From the NCBI GenBank assembly GCA_017994815.1, contig JAGOJY010000042.1:1-35979 (forward strand): a DNA stretch of 35,979 nt, in the 5' to 3' direction. How positions within the stretch are numbered: position 1 is the stretch's first letter; each line of letters opens with the position of its first letter. The position numbers and the translations under genes are program-made. The notes beneath the pieces were generated by a model. The model was not told the DNA's origin. It was given only the letters and a program-made list of their open reading frames with translations, and did no database searches. This document shows positions 7,667 through 15,792 of this stretch, piece by piece. Source of the DNA: Acidobacteriota bacterium (GTDB taxonomy: Bacteria; Acidobacteriota; Polarisedimenticolia; J045).

Positions 7667-9808
7667 TCAGAGGTGAAGGTCGTCATCACCGACGCCGTCA
7701 TTGTCCCCGTCCCAATTTTCGTCGAGGCGGCGCTCGTTGTTGTACCAGCGGCCGTAGAAGGGCGGGCCGAGGCGCCAGGCGACGCCGAGCGGCTCGGTGC
7801 CCTTCGCCGCCAGCCACTGGACGTCGTGCAGCAAGCGGTGGTGCCGCGAGCAGATGCAGGTTTCGTTCTCCGGCACCAGCGGCCCGCCCTGCGCGCGGAA
7901 CTGCACGTGGTGGCAGTGCAGCGGGGACTGCCGCGTGCAGCCCGGGACCTGGCAGCGGTACCCCGCGCGGTCGTGGACGCTGCGCGTGGACGAGCGTTTG
8001 ACGTTCTCCGGGAGGTCGGCGCCGAGCGCGAACTCCTCGAGCACCGCCAGCAGCCCGGCCCAGCCCGGGACGCGCCGCGCGCGCGCGGAAAAAGTCCGGG
8101 CCGCCAAGACGGAACCGGGCGGGTCGGGGTCGGGCCACTCCTGGTCCCACGGCACCGACTCGACGAGGCGCGTCAGCCGCCGGGTGCGGTCGTTGATCGT
8201 CGCCGCCAGAAGCTCCGCCGGCTCGAGGCCGAGCCGCAGGTGCAGCTTGCAGTCCTCCGCGCCGGACTTCGCCGCGGCGCGCGACAGCTCCCAGACCCGG
8301 GCCAGGCTCTCTCCCGGGCTGCGCTCCAACGAGTTGAACCACTCCTCGTCCCGCAGCGGGCGCGCCGTCTCGCCCGGGTGCTCGCAGCACCGCCGCCGCC
8401 GCTCGCGCTGCTCGTCGCGCAGCCGCTTGATCGACGTGCGCTCCACGTGCGCGAGCCACTCCGCCTCCCGCTCCGGCGCCACCGGACCCGGCCCGAGCGC
8501 CCGCGCCATCGCCAGCGCCGCCTCGAACCCGACCCGGCCGGACTGGTGCGCCGCCCGCAGCTTCGGCAACCGCCGCAGCGCACGGTGCAGGTAGACCAAA
8601 TCCTCGGCCGTGGTGCGCGACAGGCCGAGCCGCTCGACGGCGTAGTGCCCCGAGCCGTGGAAGTGCAGCCGCGACCACGCCCCGAGCTGTTCCATCTCCA
8701 CCAGCAGCTGGCCCAGCGCGTAGCGCGCCTGGTCCTCGATCCGCAGCAGCAGCCGCAGTTGGGTCTGCAGCTCGAAGGCGCCGCCCGTCCCGGCGCGGCG
8801 CAACAGGTATTCCGCCTGGTCGGTGATCTTCCGCGCGCGCCGCAGCGCGCGGTGGAACGACCCCGGCAGGTCCAGCTTCTTCCAGTGCTTCGTCACCCGC
8901 GCCAGCGTCTGTTCCAGGAGCCGGCGCGGCTCGCCCCGGCGCAGCAGCGCCCGCGACAGGTCGGGCGGCTCGCTCCCGGCGCAGGCGTCGGCGACCAGCG
9001 CCTCCACGAACTCGTCCAGAGGCGTCGGGCCGCCGGACACCCGCCGGTGCAGGTCGCGCGCCTCGTCGAACGCGGCCAGCGCGTGCGCCGGCAGCGCGAG
9101 TTCGAACAGCACCCGCGGCGGGTCGGGATCGGTCTCGGGGTCGAACTCCACCGGCGGTGTCGCCGGGGCCAGCGCGCCCGGGTCGTCCGCGTCCATCGCC
9201 GGCGCGCACCCGCCGGCCTGCCGCGCCGCGGTGAGGTCGGCCTTCAGCCGCTCGACCGTCACGCGCCGCGCGTGCGCGACCCAGCCGGCGGCGTTGTCCT
9301 CGCTGACGATCCCGGACAGCGCCAGCACCTTCGAGCGCCCGAGGCACGGCCCGTCGTCGCCGCGCACCGCGGCGGCGAATGTCGGCGCGCAGTCAATCGC
9401 GCGGCCGATCGCCGCCAGCCCGCGGATCGCCCGCGCCGAGCGCCCGAGGTTCTCGCGGGCGTGGTCCTCGAGCGACGAGAAACCGATCCCTCCCCAGTGC
9501 CGGCCGTCGATGAACGCCGCCGCCGCGCGGCCGAGCGCCGGCGTGAGCTGCTCCTGCGCCGCGGCGAGCGTCAGCGCGAGCTGGTCCGCCGCCGCCACGG
9601 CCCTATCGCGCGCGTCTTCCCGGCGCTCCGCGCCGGCGGTGGGGCGGGTCTTCCCCGCGTGGCGGAACTCGGCCACCAACTCGTCGAACCCGGTGACGGT
9701 GTCGCCGCCGTGGGTCGGCCCGCTCTTCTCGGCGACGCCGAAGCACCCGATGAAGTCGGGATCCAGCTCCAGGTCGAGTTCGAGGGCAGGGACGAAGAAG
9801 TCGAACAC
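7667..9808 (-). CDS. HNH endonuclease-domain protein with duplicated helical (DUF222-like) region
   Basis: 713 residues, GTG start at 9808 preceded by a GGGGG stretch. The C-terminal HNH nuclease reads CQVPGC, LHCHHVQF, NETCICSRHHRLLHD: two zinc-binding Cys pairs plus the HH/N/H catalytic residues. Upstream are two divergent copies of one alpha-helical module (about residues 85-200 and 345-460). Each has an S/G-type 'LEDHARENLGRSARAIRGLAAIGRA' helix and a 'VAHARRVTVERLKADL' helix, as in DUF222/DUF13-type HNH proteins. The very acidic tail contains DNDGVGDDD. The cellular role of this family is unclear; DNA cleavage or mobile-element behaviour is possible. It is convergent with glnS and 74 bases downstream of the gltX terminator. 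Confidence 0.85.
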   Translation of the reverse strand: MFDFFVPALELDLELDPDFIGCFGVAEKSGPTHGGDTVTGFDELVAEFRHAGKTRPTAGAERREDARDRAVAAADQLALTLAAAQEQLTPALGRAAAAFIDGRHWGGIGFSSLEDHARENLGRSARAIRGLAAIGRAIDCAPTFAAAVRGDDGPCLGRSKVLALSGIVSEDNAAGWVAHARRVTVERLKADLTAARQAGGCAPAMDADDPGALAPATPPVEFDPETDPDPPRVLFELALPAHALAAFDEARDLHRRVSGGPTPLDEFVEALVADACAGSEPPDLSRALLRRGEPRRLLEQTLARVTKHWKKLDLPGSFHRALRRARKITDQAEYLLRRAGTGGAFELQTQLRLLLRIEDQARYALGQLLVEMEQLGAWSRLHFHGSGHYAVERLGLSRTTAEDLVYLHRALRRLPKLRAAHQSGRVGFEAALAMARALGPGPVAPEREAEWLAHVERTSIKRLRDEQRERRRRCCEHPGETARPLRDEEWFNSLERSPGESLARVWELSRAAAKSGAEDCKLHLRLGLEPAELLAATINDRTRRLTRLVESVPWDQEWPDPDPPGSVLAARTFSARARRVPGWAGLLAVLEEFALGADLPENVKRSSTRSVHDRAGYRCQVPGCTRQSPLHCHHVQFRAQGGPLVPENETCICSRHHRLLHDVQWLAAKGTEPLGVAWRLGPPFYGRWYNNERRLDENWDGDNDGVGDDDLHL

Positions 9809-9881
9809 GACGAACCCCCACGGCGTGGTTCAATGATAGCACGGCGCAACATGACAACTCTCGTTCAAAGCTCAAGAAATC

Positions 9882-9911
9882 AAAAAAAAGTTGCGCCGCG
9901 GGGACGGCGAC
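9882..9911 (-). terminator. Intrinsic terminator downstream of gltX
   Basis: Reading the minus strand, a CGCCG/CGGCG stem (9909-9905 with 9898-9894), extendable with a bulge, is followed after AAC by eight consecutive T (9889-9882). It lies about 60 bases beyond the gltX stop, in an AT-rich island of otherwise GC-rich DNA. This is the only U-tract terminator I found. Confidence 0.75.
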
Positions 9912-9970
9912 GCCTCTCCGCGATGATGGCGATTCGAAACGGATCCGCGGGTGAGCGGTTCGCCGCGGTG

Positions 9971-11410
9971 TCAGACTCCGTTCGCCAGCCTCTCGATGCG
10001 GCGCAGCACCGAGTCGCGGCCGACGACGGCCAGCACGTCGAACAGGCTCGGGCTGACGGCCACGCCCAGCACCGCGACGCGCGCCGGGTGGATCAGCTTG
10101 CTCGCCGCGACGCCCCGTCGCTCCGCCGTCTGGCGCAGCGCCTGCTCCAGCTCCGGCGCGCTCCAGTTCGGCACCGCGGCGAACGCCTCGCGCAGGGCGA
10201 GCACGCGCTCGCGCAGGTCGTCACCCTGCAGGTGCTTGGCCGCGGCCTCCGGCTCGATCTCCACGTCGTCCGAGAGGTAGCGCACGGCGTCCGAGGCCAA
10301 CTCGTGCAGCGTCTTTCGCCGCACCTTGGCCAGGTCGACGATCGTCTCCAGCCGCCGCTGCGCCGCCGGGTCGGCCCCGCCCGGCGGGGGCCAGACCCCG
10401 CGTGCCGCCAGCTCCGGCTCGATCAGGTGCACCAGCTCGTGGGCCGGGGTGCGCTCCATGTGCTGGCCCGACATCCACAGCAGCTTGTCGGTGTCGAAGA
10501 TCGCGCCCGACTTGCCGACGCCCTCGAACGAGAACTCCGCGATCATCTCGTCCAGCCGCATGATCTCGCGGTCGTCTCCGGGGGCCCAGCCGAGCAGCGC
10601 CAGGAAGTTCACGACCGCCGGCGACAGCAAGCCCTGGTCGCGGTAGGCGAGCACCGAGGTCGCGCCGTGCCGCTTGCTCAGCCGCTTCTTGTCGCGGCCG
10701 AGGATCAGCGGCAGGTGCGCGAACACCGGCGGCTCGGCGCCCAGCGCCATGTACAGCAGGATCTGCTTCGGCGTGTTCGACAGGTGATCGTCACCGCGGA
10801 TCACGTGCGTGACGCGCATCTCGATGTCGTCCGAGACCACGGACAGCTGGTAGGTCGGCGACTCGTCCGAGCGCAGCAGGACGAAGTCCTCGATCTCGTC
10901 GTGGTGGAACGTCGTCTGCATGTGCACGAAGTCGTCGAACGTCGTCTCGCCCGGCGGAACGAGGAAACGGATGCAGAACGGCTGGTTCGCCGCGAGCCGC
11001 TCCTGCACCTCGTCCGGCGAGAGCGACAGGCAGGTGCGGTCGTACTTCCACGGCCGGCCCTCTTCCTCCTCGGCCAGCCTGCGCTTGCGCTCGATCAGCT
11101 CCGGCGGGCAGAAGCAGCGGTACGCCTTGCCCTCCTGCAGGAGCCGGTGCGCGTTCTCGCGGTGCCGCGGCAGGCCCTCGGACTGGAAGTACGGCCCCTC
11201 GTCCCACTCCAGCCCGAGCCAGTTCAGGCCGTCGAGGATCCCGCGGACGTGCTCCTCGGACGAGCGCTCGCGGTCGGTGTCCTCGATGCGCAGGATGTAC
11301 GTGCCATCGTGCTTGCGCGCGAACAGGTAGTTGAACAGCGCCGTGCGCGCGCCCCCGACGTGGAGGTAGCCGGTGGGGCTCGGTGCGAACCGCACCCGTA
11401 CTTCGCTCAT
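9971..11410 (-). CDS. gltX: Glutamyl-tRNA synthetase
   Basis: 479 residues, typical for bacterial GluRS. It attaches glutamate to tRNA-Glu (class I). Signatures: FAPSPTGYLHVGGARTALFN with the HIGH-equivalent HVGG at residues 17-20; RIEDTDRERS; IRGDDHLSNTPKQ; and the KMSKS-equivalent KRLSKRHGA at 242-250. The C-terminal helical domain would bind the anticodon. The ATG at 11410 has GCGAGG upstream. Whether the enzyme discriminates tRNA-Glu from tRNA-Gln cannot be read by eye, but glnS in the same region argues for discrimination. A GC hairpin separates it from the upstream rhodanese gene, and an intrinsic terminator follows. Confidence 0.97.
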   Translation of the reverse strand: MSEVRVRFAPSPTGYLHVGGARTALFNYLFARKHDGTYILRIEDTDRERSSEEHVRGILDGLNWLGLEWDEGPYFQSEGLPRHRENAHRLLQEGKAYRCFCPPELIERKRRLAEEEEGRPWKYDRTCLSLSPDEVQERLAANQPFCIRFLVPPGETTFDDFVHMQTTFHHDEIEDFVLLRSDESPTYQLSVVSDDIEMRVTHVIRGDDHLSNTPKQILLYMALGAEPPVFAHLPLILGRDKKRLSKRHGATSVLAYRDQGLLSPAVVNFLALLGWAPGDDREIMRLDEMIAEFSFEGVGKSGAIFDTDKLLWMSGQHMERTPAHELVHLIEPELAARGVWPPPGGADPAAQRRLETIVDLAKVRRKTLHELASDAVRYLSDDVEIEPEAAAKHLQGDDLRERVLALREAFAAVPNWSAPELEQALRQTAERRGVAASKLIHPARVAVLGVAVSPSLFDVLAVVGRDSVLRRIERLANGV

Positions 11411-11433
11411 GCGGATCCTCGCCTGCGGAAAGC

Positions 11434-11458
11434 GCGGGCGCCCCGTCGAGGCGCCCGC
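11434..11458. other. GC hairpin between rhodanese-like gene and gltX
   Basis: GCGGGCGCC (11434-11442) and GGCGCCCGC (11450-11458) form a perfect 9-bp stem with a 7-base loop. It sits 13 bases past the stop of the upstream minus-strand gene and 24 bases before the gltX ATG. The only T-rich trace after it is CTTTCC. It may be a weak terminator or attenuator-like structure, or a folded gltX leader. Confidence 0.45.
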
Positions 11459-11470
11459 GGGCGAGAGATT

Positions 11471-12412
11471 CTAGCCGCCGGGGCGGGGATTCACACTCCC
11501 CGCCGCGGTGCTCTGCTCGACGGGCGGGTACAGCGGGTGCGCGCGCCAGGCGGGCAACCCGCCCGCGAACGCCCGCACGCCGCGGATCCCGGCCACGCGC
11601 GCGAGCGCGAACCAGGCGGCGGCCGCTTCGTCCGCGCTCTCGCCGACGACGACGATCGAGCGCTCCGCGTACAGGCCGCGTTCGGCCGCTCGCTTCCGCA
11701 GCGCCGCCGGGTCCACGCGGCCGGTGCCCGCCACCAGCGCCGACAGCGGCAGGCGCAGCGCTCCCGGGATCTCGGTCGCGTCCCGCAGTTCGCGCACGTC
11801 GATGACCAGCGTGTCCGGTTCGAAGGTCGCGCGCCGCACCGTGTCCAACGCCGCCAGCGCGGTCGGCCGCTGCGCGAGCTTCGGCCGCTCCGGCGCCGGC
11901 ACCGGCGCCGCGACCGCGGGCGTCTCAATGCCGCGCGCGGGCTTGCCGCCCGCGGTGCGCCAGGCGTCGATCCCGCCGTCGAGCACCGCGCAGCCCGGGA
12001 CGTCGGCCAGGGCCAGCGTCCAGCAGGCGAGCGCCGCGCGCGCGAACCCCTCGCGGCTGCCGTCGTCGATCGCCAGCACCGCCGAGTCGCGGCGCACGCG
12101 GTTCTCCTCGAGCAGCGACATCAGCCGCGTGCGCGTGGGCTCGTCCAACTCGCCGGCCGGCCCGAGCCCGCGCCGCGCATCGAACGGGACCGCCCCCGGG
12201 ACGTGGGCCTCGCCGTACCGGGCGGCGGGCCGCGTGTCGAGCAGCAGCGGAACGTCGTCGGACCCGAGCCGGTCGTTCAACTCGGTCGCGGCGGTCAGCG
12301 GCGGAAGAGCCGCGGCGCGGCCGGGTTCGTGCGGACCCGCGCAGCCGAGCGCCGCCGCGGCCGCGAGCGCCAGGAACGGCAGACCACGTCCCGCTGTGCC
12401 CCAGAGCCTCAC
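11471..12412 (-). CDS. Tandem rhodanese-like lipoprotein lacking the active-site cysteines
   Basis: About 313 residues from GTG 12412, chosen because it gives a compact lipoprotein signal (RLWGTAGRGLPFLALAAAAALG-C24). GTG 12466 would add 18 residues but overlaps the tRNA-Ala -35 box. Two rhodanese folds follow. Domain 1 has LLLDTRPAARYGEAHVPGAV and GIDAWRTAGGKP. Domain 2 has VIDVRELRDATEIPGALRLPLSAL and FAGGLPAWRAHP. The catalytic loops read AIDDGSREGF and VVGESADEAA, with no Cys in either, so sulfur transfer is unlikely. A binding or regulatory periplasmic role is inferred. It may share a transcript with gltX. Confidence 0.8.
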   Translation of the reverse strand: MRLWGTAGRGLPFLALAAAAALGCAGPHEPGRAAALPPLTAATELNDRLGSDDVPLLLDTRPAARYGEAHVPGAVPFDARRGLGPAGELDEPTRTRLMSLLEENRVRRDSAVLAIDDGSREGFARAALACWTLALADVPGCAVLDGGIDAWRTAGGKPARGIETPAVAAPVPAPERPKLAQRPTALAALDTVRRATFEPDTLVIDVRELRDATEIPGALRLPLSALVAGTGRVDPAALRKRAAERGLYAERSIVVVGESADEAAAAWFALARVAGIRGVRAFAGGLPAWRAHPLYPPVEQSTAAGSVNPRPGG

Positions 12413-12459
12413 GAAACCGACATTCGTGCGGCGGCCCGGGCCCGGCAATGCATGGTTCG

Positions 12460-12488
12460 TTGACACTCCCGGGGCTGTTCGCTAGCAT
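12460..12488 (+). promoter_or_regulatory. Sigma-70 promoter of tRNA-Ala
   Basis: A perfect -35 TTGACA (12460-12465) and a -10 TAGCAT (12483-12488, 4 of 6) are separated by 17 bases. Transcription should start near 12495, about 40 nt before the tRNA. Confidence 0.75.
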
Positions 12489-12497
12489 TCCGGGGCT

Positions 12498-12523
12498 GGC
12501 CGGACCGCAAGCTCGGTCCGGCC
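12498..12523 (+). other. Perfect hairpin in the tRNA-Ala 5' leader
   Basis: GGCCGGACCG (12498-12507) and CGGTCCGGCC (12514-12523) form a 10-bp perfect stem with loop CAAGCT. It lies almost at the predicted transcript start and 11 bases before the mature tRNA 5' end. It may be a leader element influencing RNase P/RNase E processing. No T-tract follows, so termination is unlikely. Confidence 0.6.
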
Positions 12524-12534
12524 GTCGCGTTCGT

Positions 12535-12610
12535 GGGGCCGTAGCTCAGTTGGGAGAGCGCGTGACTGGCAGTCACGAGGTCGTGGGTTCGACCCCCATC
12601 GGCTCCACCA
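12535..12610 (+). tRNA. tRNA-Ala(GGC)
   Basis: 76 nt including encoded CCA. Acceptor GGGGCCG/CGGCTCC contains the G3-U70 wobble pair that marks alanine tRNAs, and discriminator A73. D arm GCTC...GAGC, anticodon stem CGTGA/TCACG with loop CTGGCAG (anticodon GGC), T arm GTGGG-TTCGACC-CCCAT. Confidence 0.97.
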
Positions 12611-12776
12611 TCAGCCCGGCCCGCGGCCCGGCACGTCCCCCGAACCGGACGCCCCTTCGTCATTTTCTTGTTCGCCCGGCGGCGTGAGCCGCGGGAGAGA
12701 TCGACTGTCATCAAACCGCACCCTGCGCCGTTGACCAGGTGGCAGGCCGCGAGGCGGCGGCCACGAGGAGGCGGCG

Positions 12777-15008
12777 ATGACACGAGCGGCGTTGGCCGAA
12801 AGGCAACACGGGCTGGTGGCGGTGGACGGGAAGTCGTACCCGCTGCTGGCGGCGCAGATCCGGGCGCGGGCCGCGGGGGGGCTGGCCGAAACGGTCCTGG
12901 TGCAGCGTTTCGCGAATCCGTACCCGGAGCCGCTGGAGGTGGTGTACACGATGCCGCTGCCGGCCGAGGCCGCGGTGCTCGGGTACACGATCCGGCTCGG
13001 CGAACGCCGGATCGTCGGCGAGATCGAGAGCCTGGAGATCGCGCGCGCGGCGTACACGAAGGCGCTGCTGGAAGGGCGCACCGCCGGGCTGTTCGAGCAG
13101 CGCCGGGCCGACACATTCGTGCAGAAGCTCGGCAGCCTGCCGCCCGGCGTCGAGGTCGACGTCGAACTGCGGGTCCTGCACCCGCTGGCGTTCCGGGCGC
13201 GCTCCGCCGAAGCGGCGTGCGAGTGGGAGTACCGGTTCCCCACCGTCGTCGGCGTGCGCTACCAGGGGGCGCCGGGTCGCGTGCCGGACGCGGGCGATCT
13301 CGACGTCGATCGCGCCGACGCGGCCGGGACCCCGGCGCGCCTGGAACTCGCGCTGGAACTGGGCGACGGCGATCCGCGGCGGCTCGCGCCGCGCTCGCCG
13401 AGCCACGCGATCGACGTGCGCGCCGCCGAAAGAGGGTGCCAGCTCACGTTCCCCGGCGGCTGCCCGCTCGACCGCGACGTGGTCGTGCTCTGGCGTGCGG
13501 CGGAGGAGCAAGTCGGCGCGCGGCTGGTCGAAGGCCCGGGGCTGCCCGGGGACGCCGGGCGCTACGCGCTGCTCACGCTGACGCCGCCCGCGGACGCGGC
13601 GCCGGTGCTGCCGCGCGACCTGACGGTGCTGATCGACGCCAGCGGCTCGATGAGCGACGAGCCGCTCGAACTGGCGAAGCGCGTGGTGCGGATGCTGCTC
13701 GGCGGGCTCACCTCGCGTGACAGGTTCGAGATCCTGGCCTTCGCGCACCGCGTGCACGTGCTGGTCAAGGGACCGGCGCACGCGCTGCCGGCGCAGGTCG
13801 AGGAGGCCATTCAGCGGTTGAACTCGCTCCAGGCCTCGGGCGCGACGGAGATGGCGGAAGCGATCGCGCGCGCGCTCGCGCCGTTGCGCGAGGACGCGCA
13901 GCGGCAGGTGCTGTTGGTCACGGACGGGCAGATCGGCTTCGAGCGGCAGGTCGTCCAGAACATCCTCCGCGGGCTGCCGGCGAGCTGCCGGCTGCACGCG
14001 GTGGCGGTCGGCTCGGCGCCGAACCGGACGCTCACCCGCGGCGGGGCGCGCGCCGGCCGCGGCATCGAGGTCGTCGTGGACGACGAGCGCTCGGCCGACG
14101 ACGCGGCCGCGCAACTGCTGCGGGCGACGGTCGGGCCGGTGTTGACCGACATCACGATCGGCGGAGCCGCTGTTCGGGCGGTCGCGCCGGCGCGTCCGCG
14201 CGACGTGATGGCCGGGCAGCCGCTGGTCGCCGTCGTGAACCTGCACGCGCGCGGCGGCGAGGTCGAGGTGCGAGGCCGCCTGGCCGGCTCCGCCGAGCCG
14301 TGGGCCCGCTCGCTGGCGGTCCCCGCGAAGTCCATGGACGCGTGCGGTCTGCCGATCGGGGCGCTGTTCGGCCGCGAGGCGGTGGAGGACCTGGAAATGA
14401 AGCTCGCCGCGTCGAATGGCCGCAACGAGCGGGTCGAGAACGAGATCGAGACCCTCGGCTTGCGGCACCGGATCGTCACGCGGCGGACCAGCCTCGTCGC
14501 GGTGGCGGAGGAGCCGTCGGTGGACCCGCGTGAGCCGCGGCGGCGTTACCGGATGGACGTCGAGCTGCCGGCCGGCGTGTCGGCAGAAGGCCTGGGCTTG
14601 GAGGCGGGGCCGATGATTGTCGAGTTCGCGGCCTGCCGCCCAGCCAGCCCCGACGTCTACCACGCATACCCAGAAGATCACTTTCAGGCCCTACCGGCGC
14701 GCCTGTGGATGCAGCGCGTCCGCGCCCGTGTCGTCCACGAGGACGACAGGTTGCTGGTCCTGGAGTTCGACTTGCCCCACCACGGTTTCCGCCCGCCGCG
14801 GCCGGGTTCCGTGGTTCACCTGCACGTCCCGGGACAGCCGGCGGTCGAGGCCTTCGTCGACGGAAGTTCGAGCCGGTCGGGGGAGTACGCCGCCGGCTTG
14901 ACGGCGATTCTCGTGCTGCGCCGGGCAAGCACCGGGCCGTGGCCGCCGGCGCACCTAGTCACGTGGGAGCAGGGCGGCGAGACGATCAAGCTGGAAATCG
15001 TGACGTGA
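12777..15008 (+). CDS. VIT and von Willebrand A domain protein
   Basis: 743 residues, ATG at 12777 with GAGGAGG 5 bases upstream and no signal peptide, so cytoplasmic. Residues about 10-140 form a VIT domain (QRFANPYPEPLEVVYTMPLPAEAAV, VGEIESLEIARAAYTKAL). The vWA domain spans about 282-440 with an intact metal-ion-dependent adhesion site: D287-x-S289-x-S291 (DASGS), T357 and D383 (VTDGQ). A further beta-rich region follows, and the last ~110 residues are unrecognised. VIT/vWA proteins mediate metal-dependent protein contacts. The stop overlaps the GTG start of an ECF-type sigma factor, so it is the first gene of a coupled operon whose partner role is not established. Confidence 0.9.
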   Translation: MTRAALAERQHGLVAVDGKSYPLLAAQIRARAAGGLAETVLVQRFANPYPEPLEVVYTMPLPAEAAVLGYTIRLGERRIVGEIESLEIARAAYTKALLEGRTAGLFEQRRADTFVQKLGSLPPGVEVDVELRVLHPLAFRARSAEAACEWEYRFPTVVGVRYQGAPGRVPDAGDLDVDRADAAGTPARLELALELGDGDPRRLAPRSPSHAIDVRAAERGCQLTFPGGCPLDRDVVVLWRAAEEQVGARLVEGPGLPGDAGRYALLTLTPPADAAPVLPRDLTVLIDASGSMSDEPLELAKRVVRMLLGGLTSRDRFEILAFAHRVHVLVKGPAHALPAQVEEAIQRLNSLQASGATEMAEAIARALAPLREDAQRQVLLVTDGQIGFERQVVQNILRGLPASCRLHAVAVGSAPNRTLTRGGARAGRGIEVVVDDERSADDAAAQLLRATVGPVLTDITIGGAAVRAVAPARPRDVMAGQPLVAVVNLHARGGEVEVRGRLAGSAEPWARSLAVPAKSMDACGLPIGALFGREAVEDLEMKLAASNGRNERVENEIETLGLRHRIVTRRTSLVAVAEEPSVDPREPRRRYRMDVELPAGVSAEGLGLEAGPMIVEFAACRPASPDVYHAYPEDHFQALPARLWMQRVRARVVHEDDRLLVLEFDLPHHGFRPPRPGSVVHLHVPGQPAVEAFVDGSSSRSGEYAAGLTAILVLRRASTGPWPPAHLVTWEQGGETIKLEIVT

Positions 15009-15556
15009 CCCCGATCGACGCGGCGTACCGGCGGACCCAGGAGGGAAGCCAGTCCGGCTTCACCTCTTGGGTCCAGCTGTGCGAAGCGAGCCTGCGCAGC
15101 TCGCTGCGCAGCTTCGCGCGGGCGGTGGACGTCGAGGCGGTGCTGCAGGAGTGCCTGCTGCGAATGTGGACGCTGGCGCGGGAGCTGGACCTCGACGACC
15201 GCGAGAACGCCTCAATGCGCGTGGCGATCCGGATGGCGAGGAACCTGGCCCTCGACGAGCTGCGGCGCTCCTCGCGCACGGAAAGGATCGAAGACCTCGG
15301 CGAGGAACTCGTCGACGTCACGCCGCGCTGGCCCGACCCGGGGCTGCGCGGCCTGATCCAGCAGTGCTTCGAGCGCCTGCCCGGCAAGCCGCGCCAGGCG
15401 CTGCTGGCCCGCATCAGCGGGCGCGCCGACCGCGACCTCGCGCGCGAGCTGCGCATGCAGGTCAACACGTTCGTGCAGAACGTCGCCCGTGCGCGGCGCG
15501 CCCTGGCCGAGTGCCTGGAGCGCCAGGGCGTGCGCCTGCAGGAGCACCTGCGATGA
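15005..15556 (+). CDS. ECF-type RNA polymerase sigma factor
   Basis: 183 residues, GTG start overlapping the upstream TGA (GTGA), hence translational coupling. Region 2 is seen in DVEAVLQECLLRMWTLARELD and RMARNLALDELRRSSR (core binding and -10 recognition). Region 4 is CFERLPGKPRQALLARISG followed by a helix-turn-helix ending MQVNTFVQNVARARRAL. There is no sigma region 3 or 1. No transmembrane anti-sigma factor is adjacent; instead a VIT/vWA protein lies upstream and a 79-residue protein downstream, so regulation may be unconventional (inference). It may alternatively be a sigma-like adaptor. Confidence 0.85.
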   Translation: MTPIDAAYRRTQEGSQSGFTSWVQLCEASLRSSLRSFARAVDVEAVLQECLLRMWTLARELDLDDRENASMRVAIRMARNLALDELRRSSRTERIEDLGEELVDVTPRWPDPGLRGLIQQCFERLPGKPRQALLARISGRADRDLARELRMQVNTFVQNVARARRALAECLERQGVRLQEHLR

Positions 15557-15792
15557 ACGACGACCGGGAGCTGCTGCTGGAAGCGGCGACGAGCGCCTTC
15601 CGCGAGCGCGACAGCTTCGGCCGCGTGCTGGCGTCACCGGCGTGGGCCGACCTGGCCTCCGCGGACCGGGAGGAGCTGTTCGACCGGCAAGCCGCGGCGC
15701 GGCAGGTCGAGGCCGCGATCGACCCGGACGGGCTCAGCGCGACGGCGCGGGCGGTCCTGGCGCGTGTCCAGCACCTGGGGCAGATCCGCTGA
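15553..15792 (+). CDS. Small protein of unknown function coupled to ECF sigma factor
   Basis: 79 residues. ATG at 15553 overlaps the sigma-factor stop (ATGA). It is predicted all-helical and soluble, with no Cys/His metal site and no membrane segment: RELLLEAATSAFRERDSFGRV, WADLASADREELFDRQAAARQVEAA. Its position makes it a candidate sigma-factor partner (anti-sigma-like or co-factor), which is an inference from operon structure alone. Its last 59 bases overlap the 3' end of the convergent DUF389 gene. Confidence 0.75.
   Translation: MNDDRELLLEAATSAFRERDSFGRVLASPAWADLASADREELFDRQAAARQVEAAIDPDGLSATARAVLARVQHLGQIR

Noticed and set aside
7673..12463. Plus-strand open frame of about 1600 codons
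   Set aside because: It runs antisense through the HNH, gltX and rhodanese genes. Its translation is low-complexity R/A/P/G with no domain. It is an artefact of very high GC.
12413..12466. Longer start of the rhodanese lipoprotein (GTG 12466)
   Set aside because: It would bury the signal peptide, its G-rich stretch is only 1 base from the start, and it overlaps the tRNA-Ala -35 box. It remains possible but less likely.
12650..12676. T-rich stretch after tRNA-Ala as terminator
   Set aside because: No adjacent stem-loop with a usable U-tract was found.
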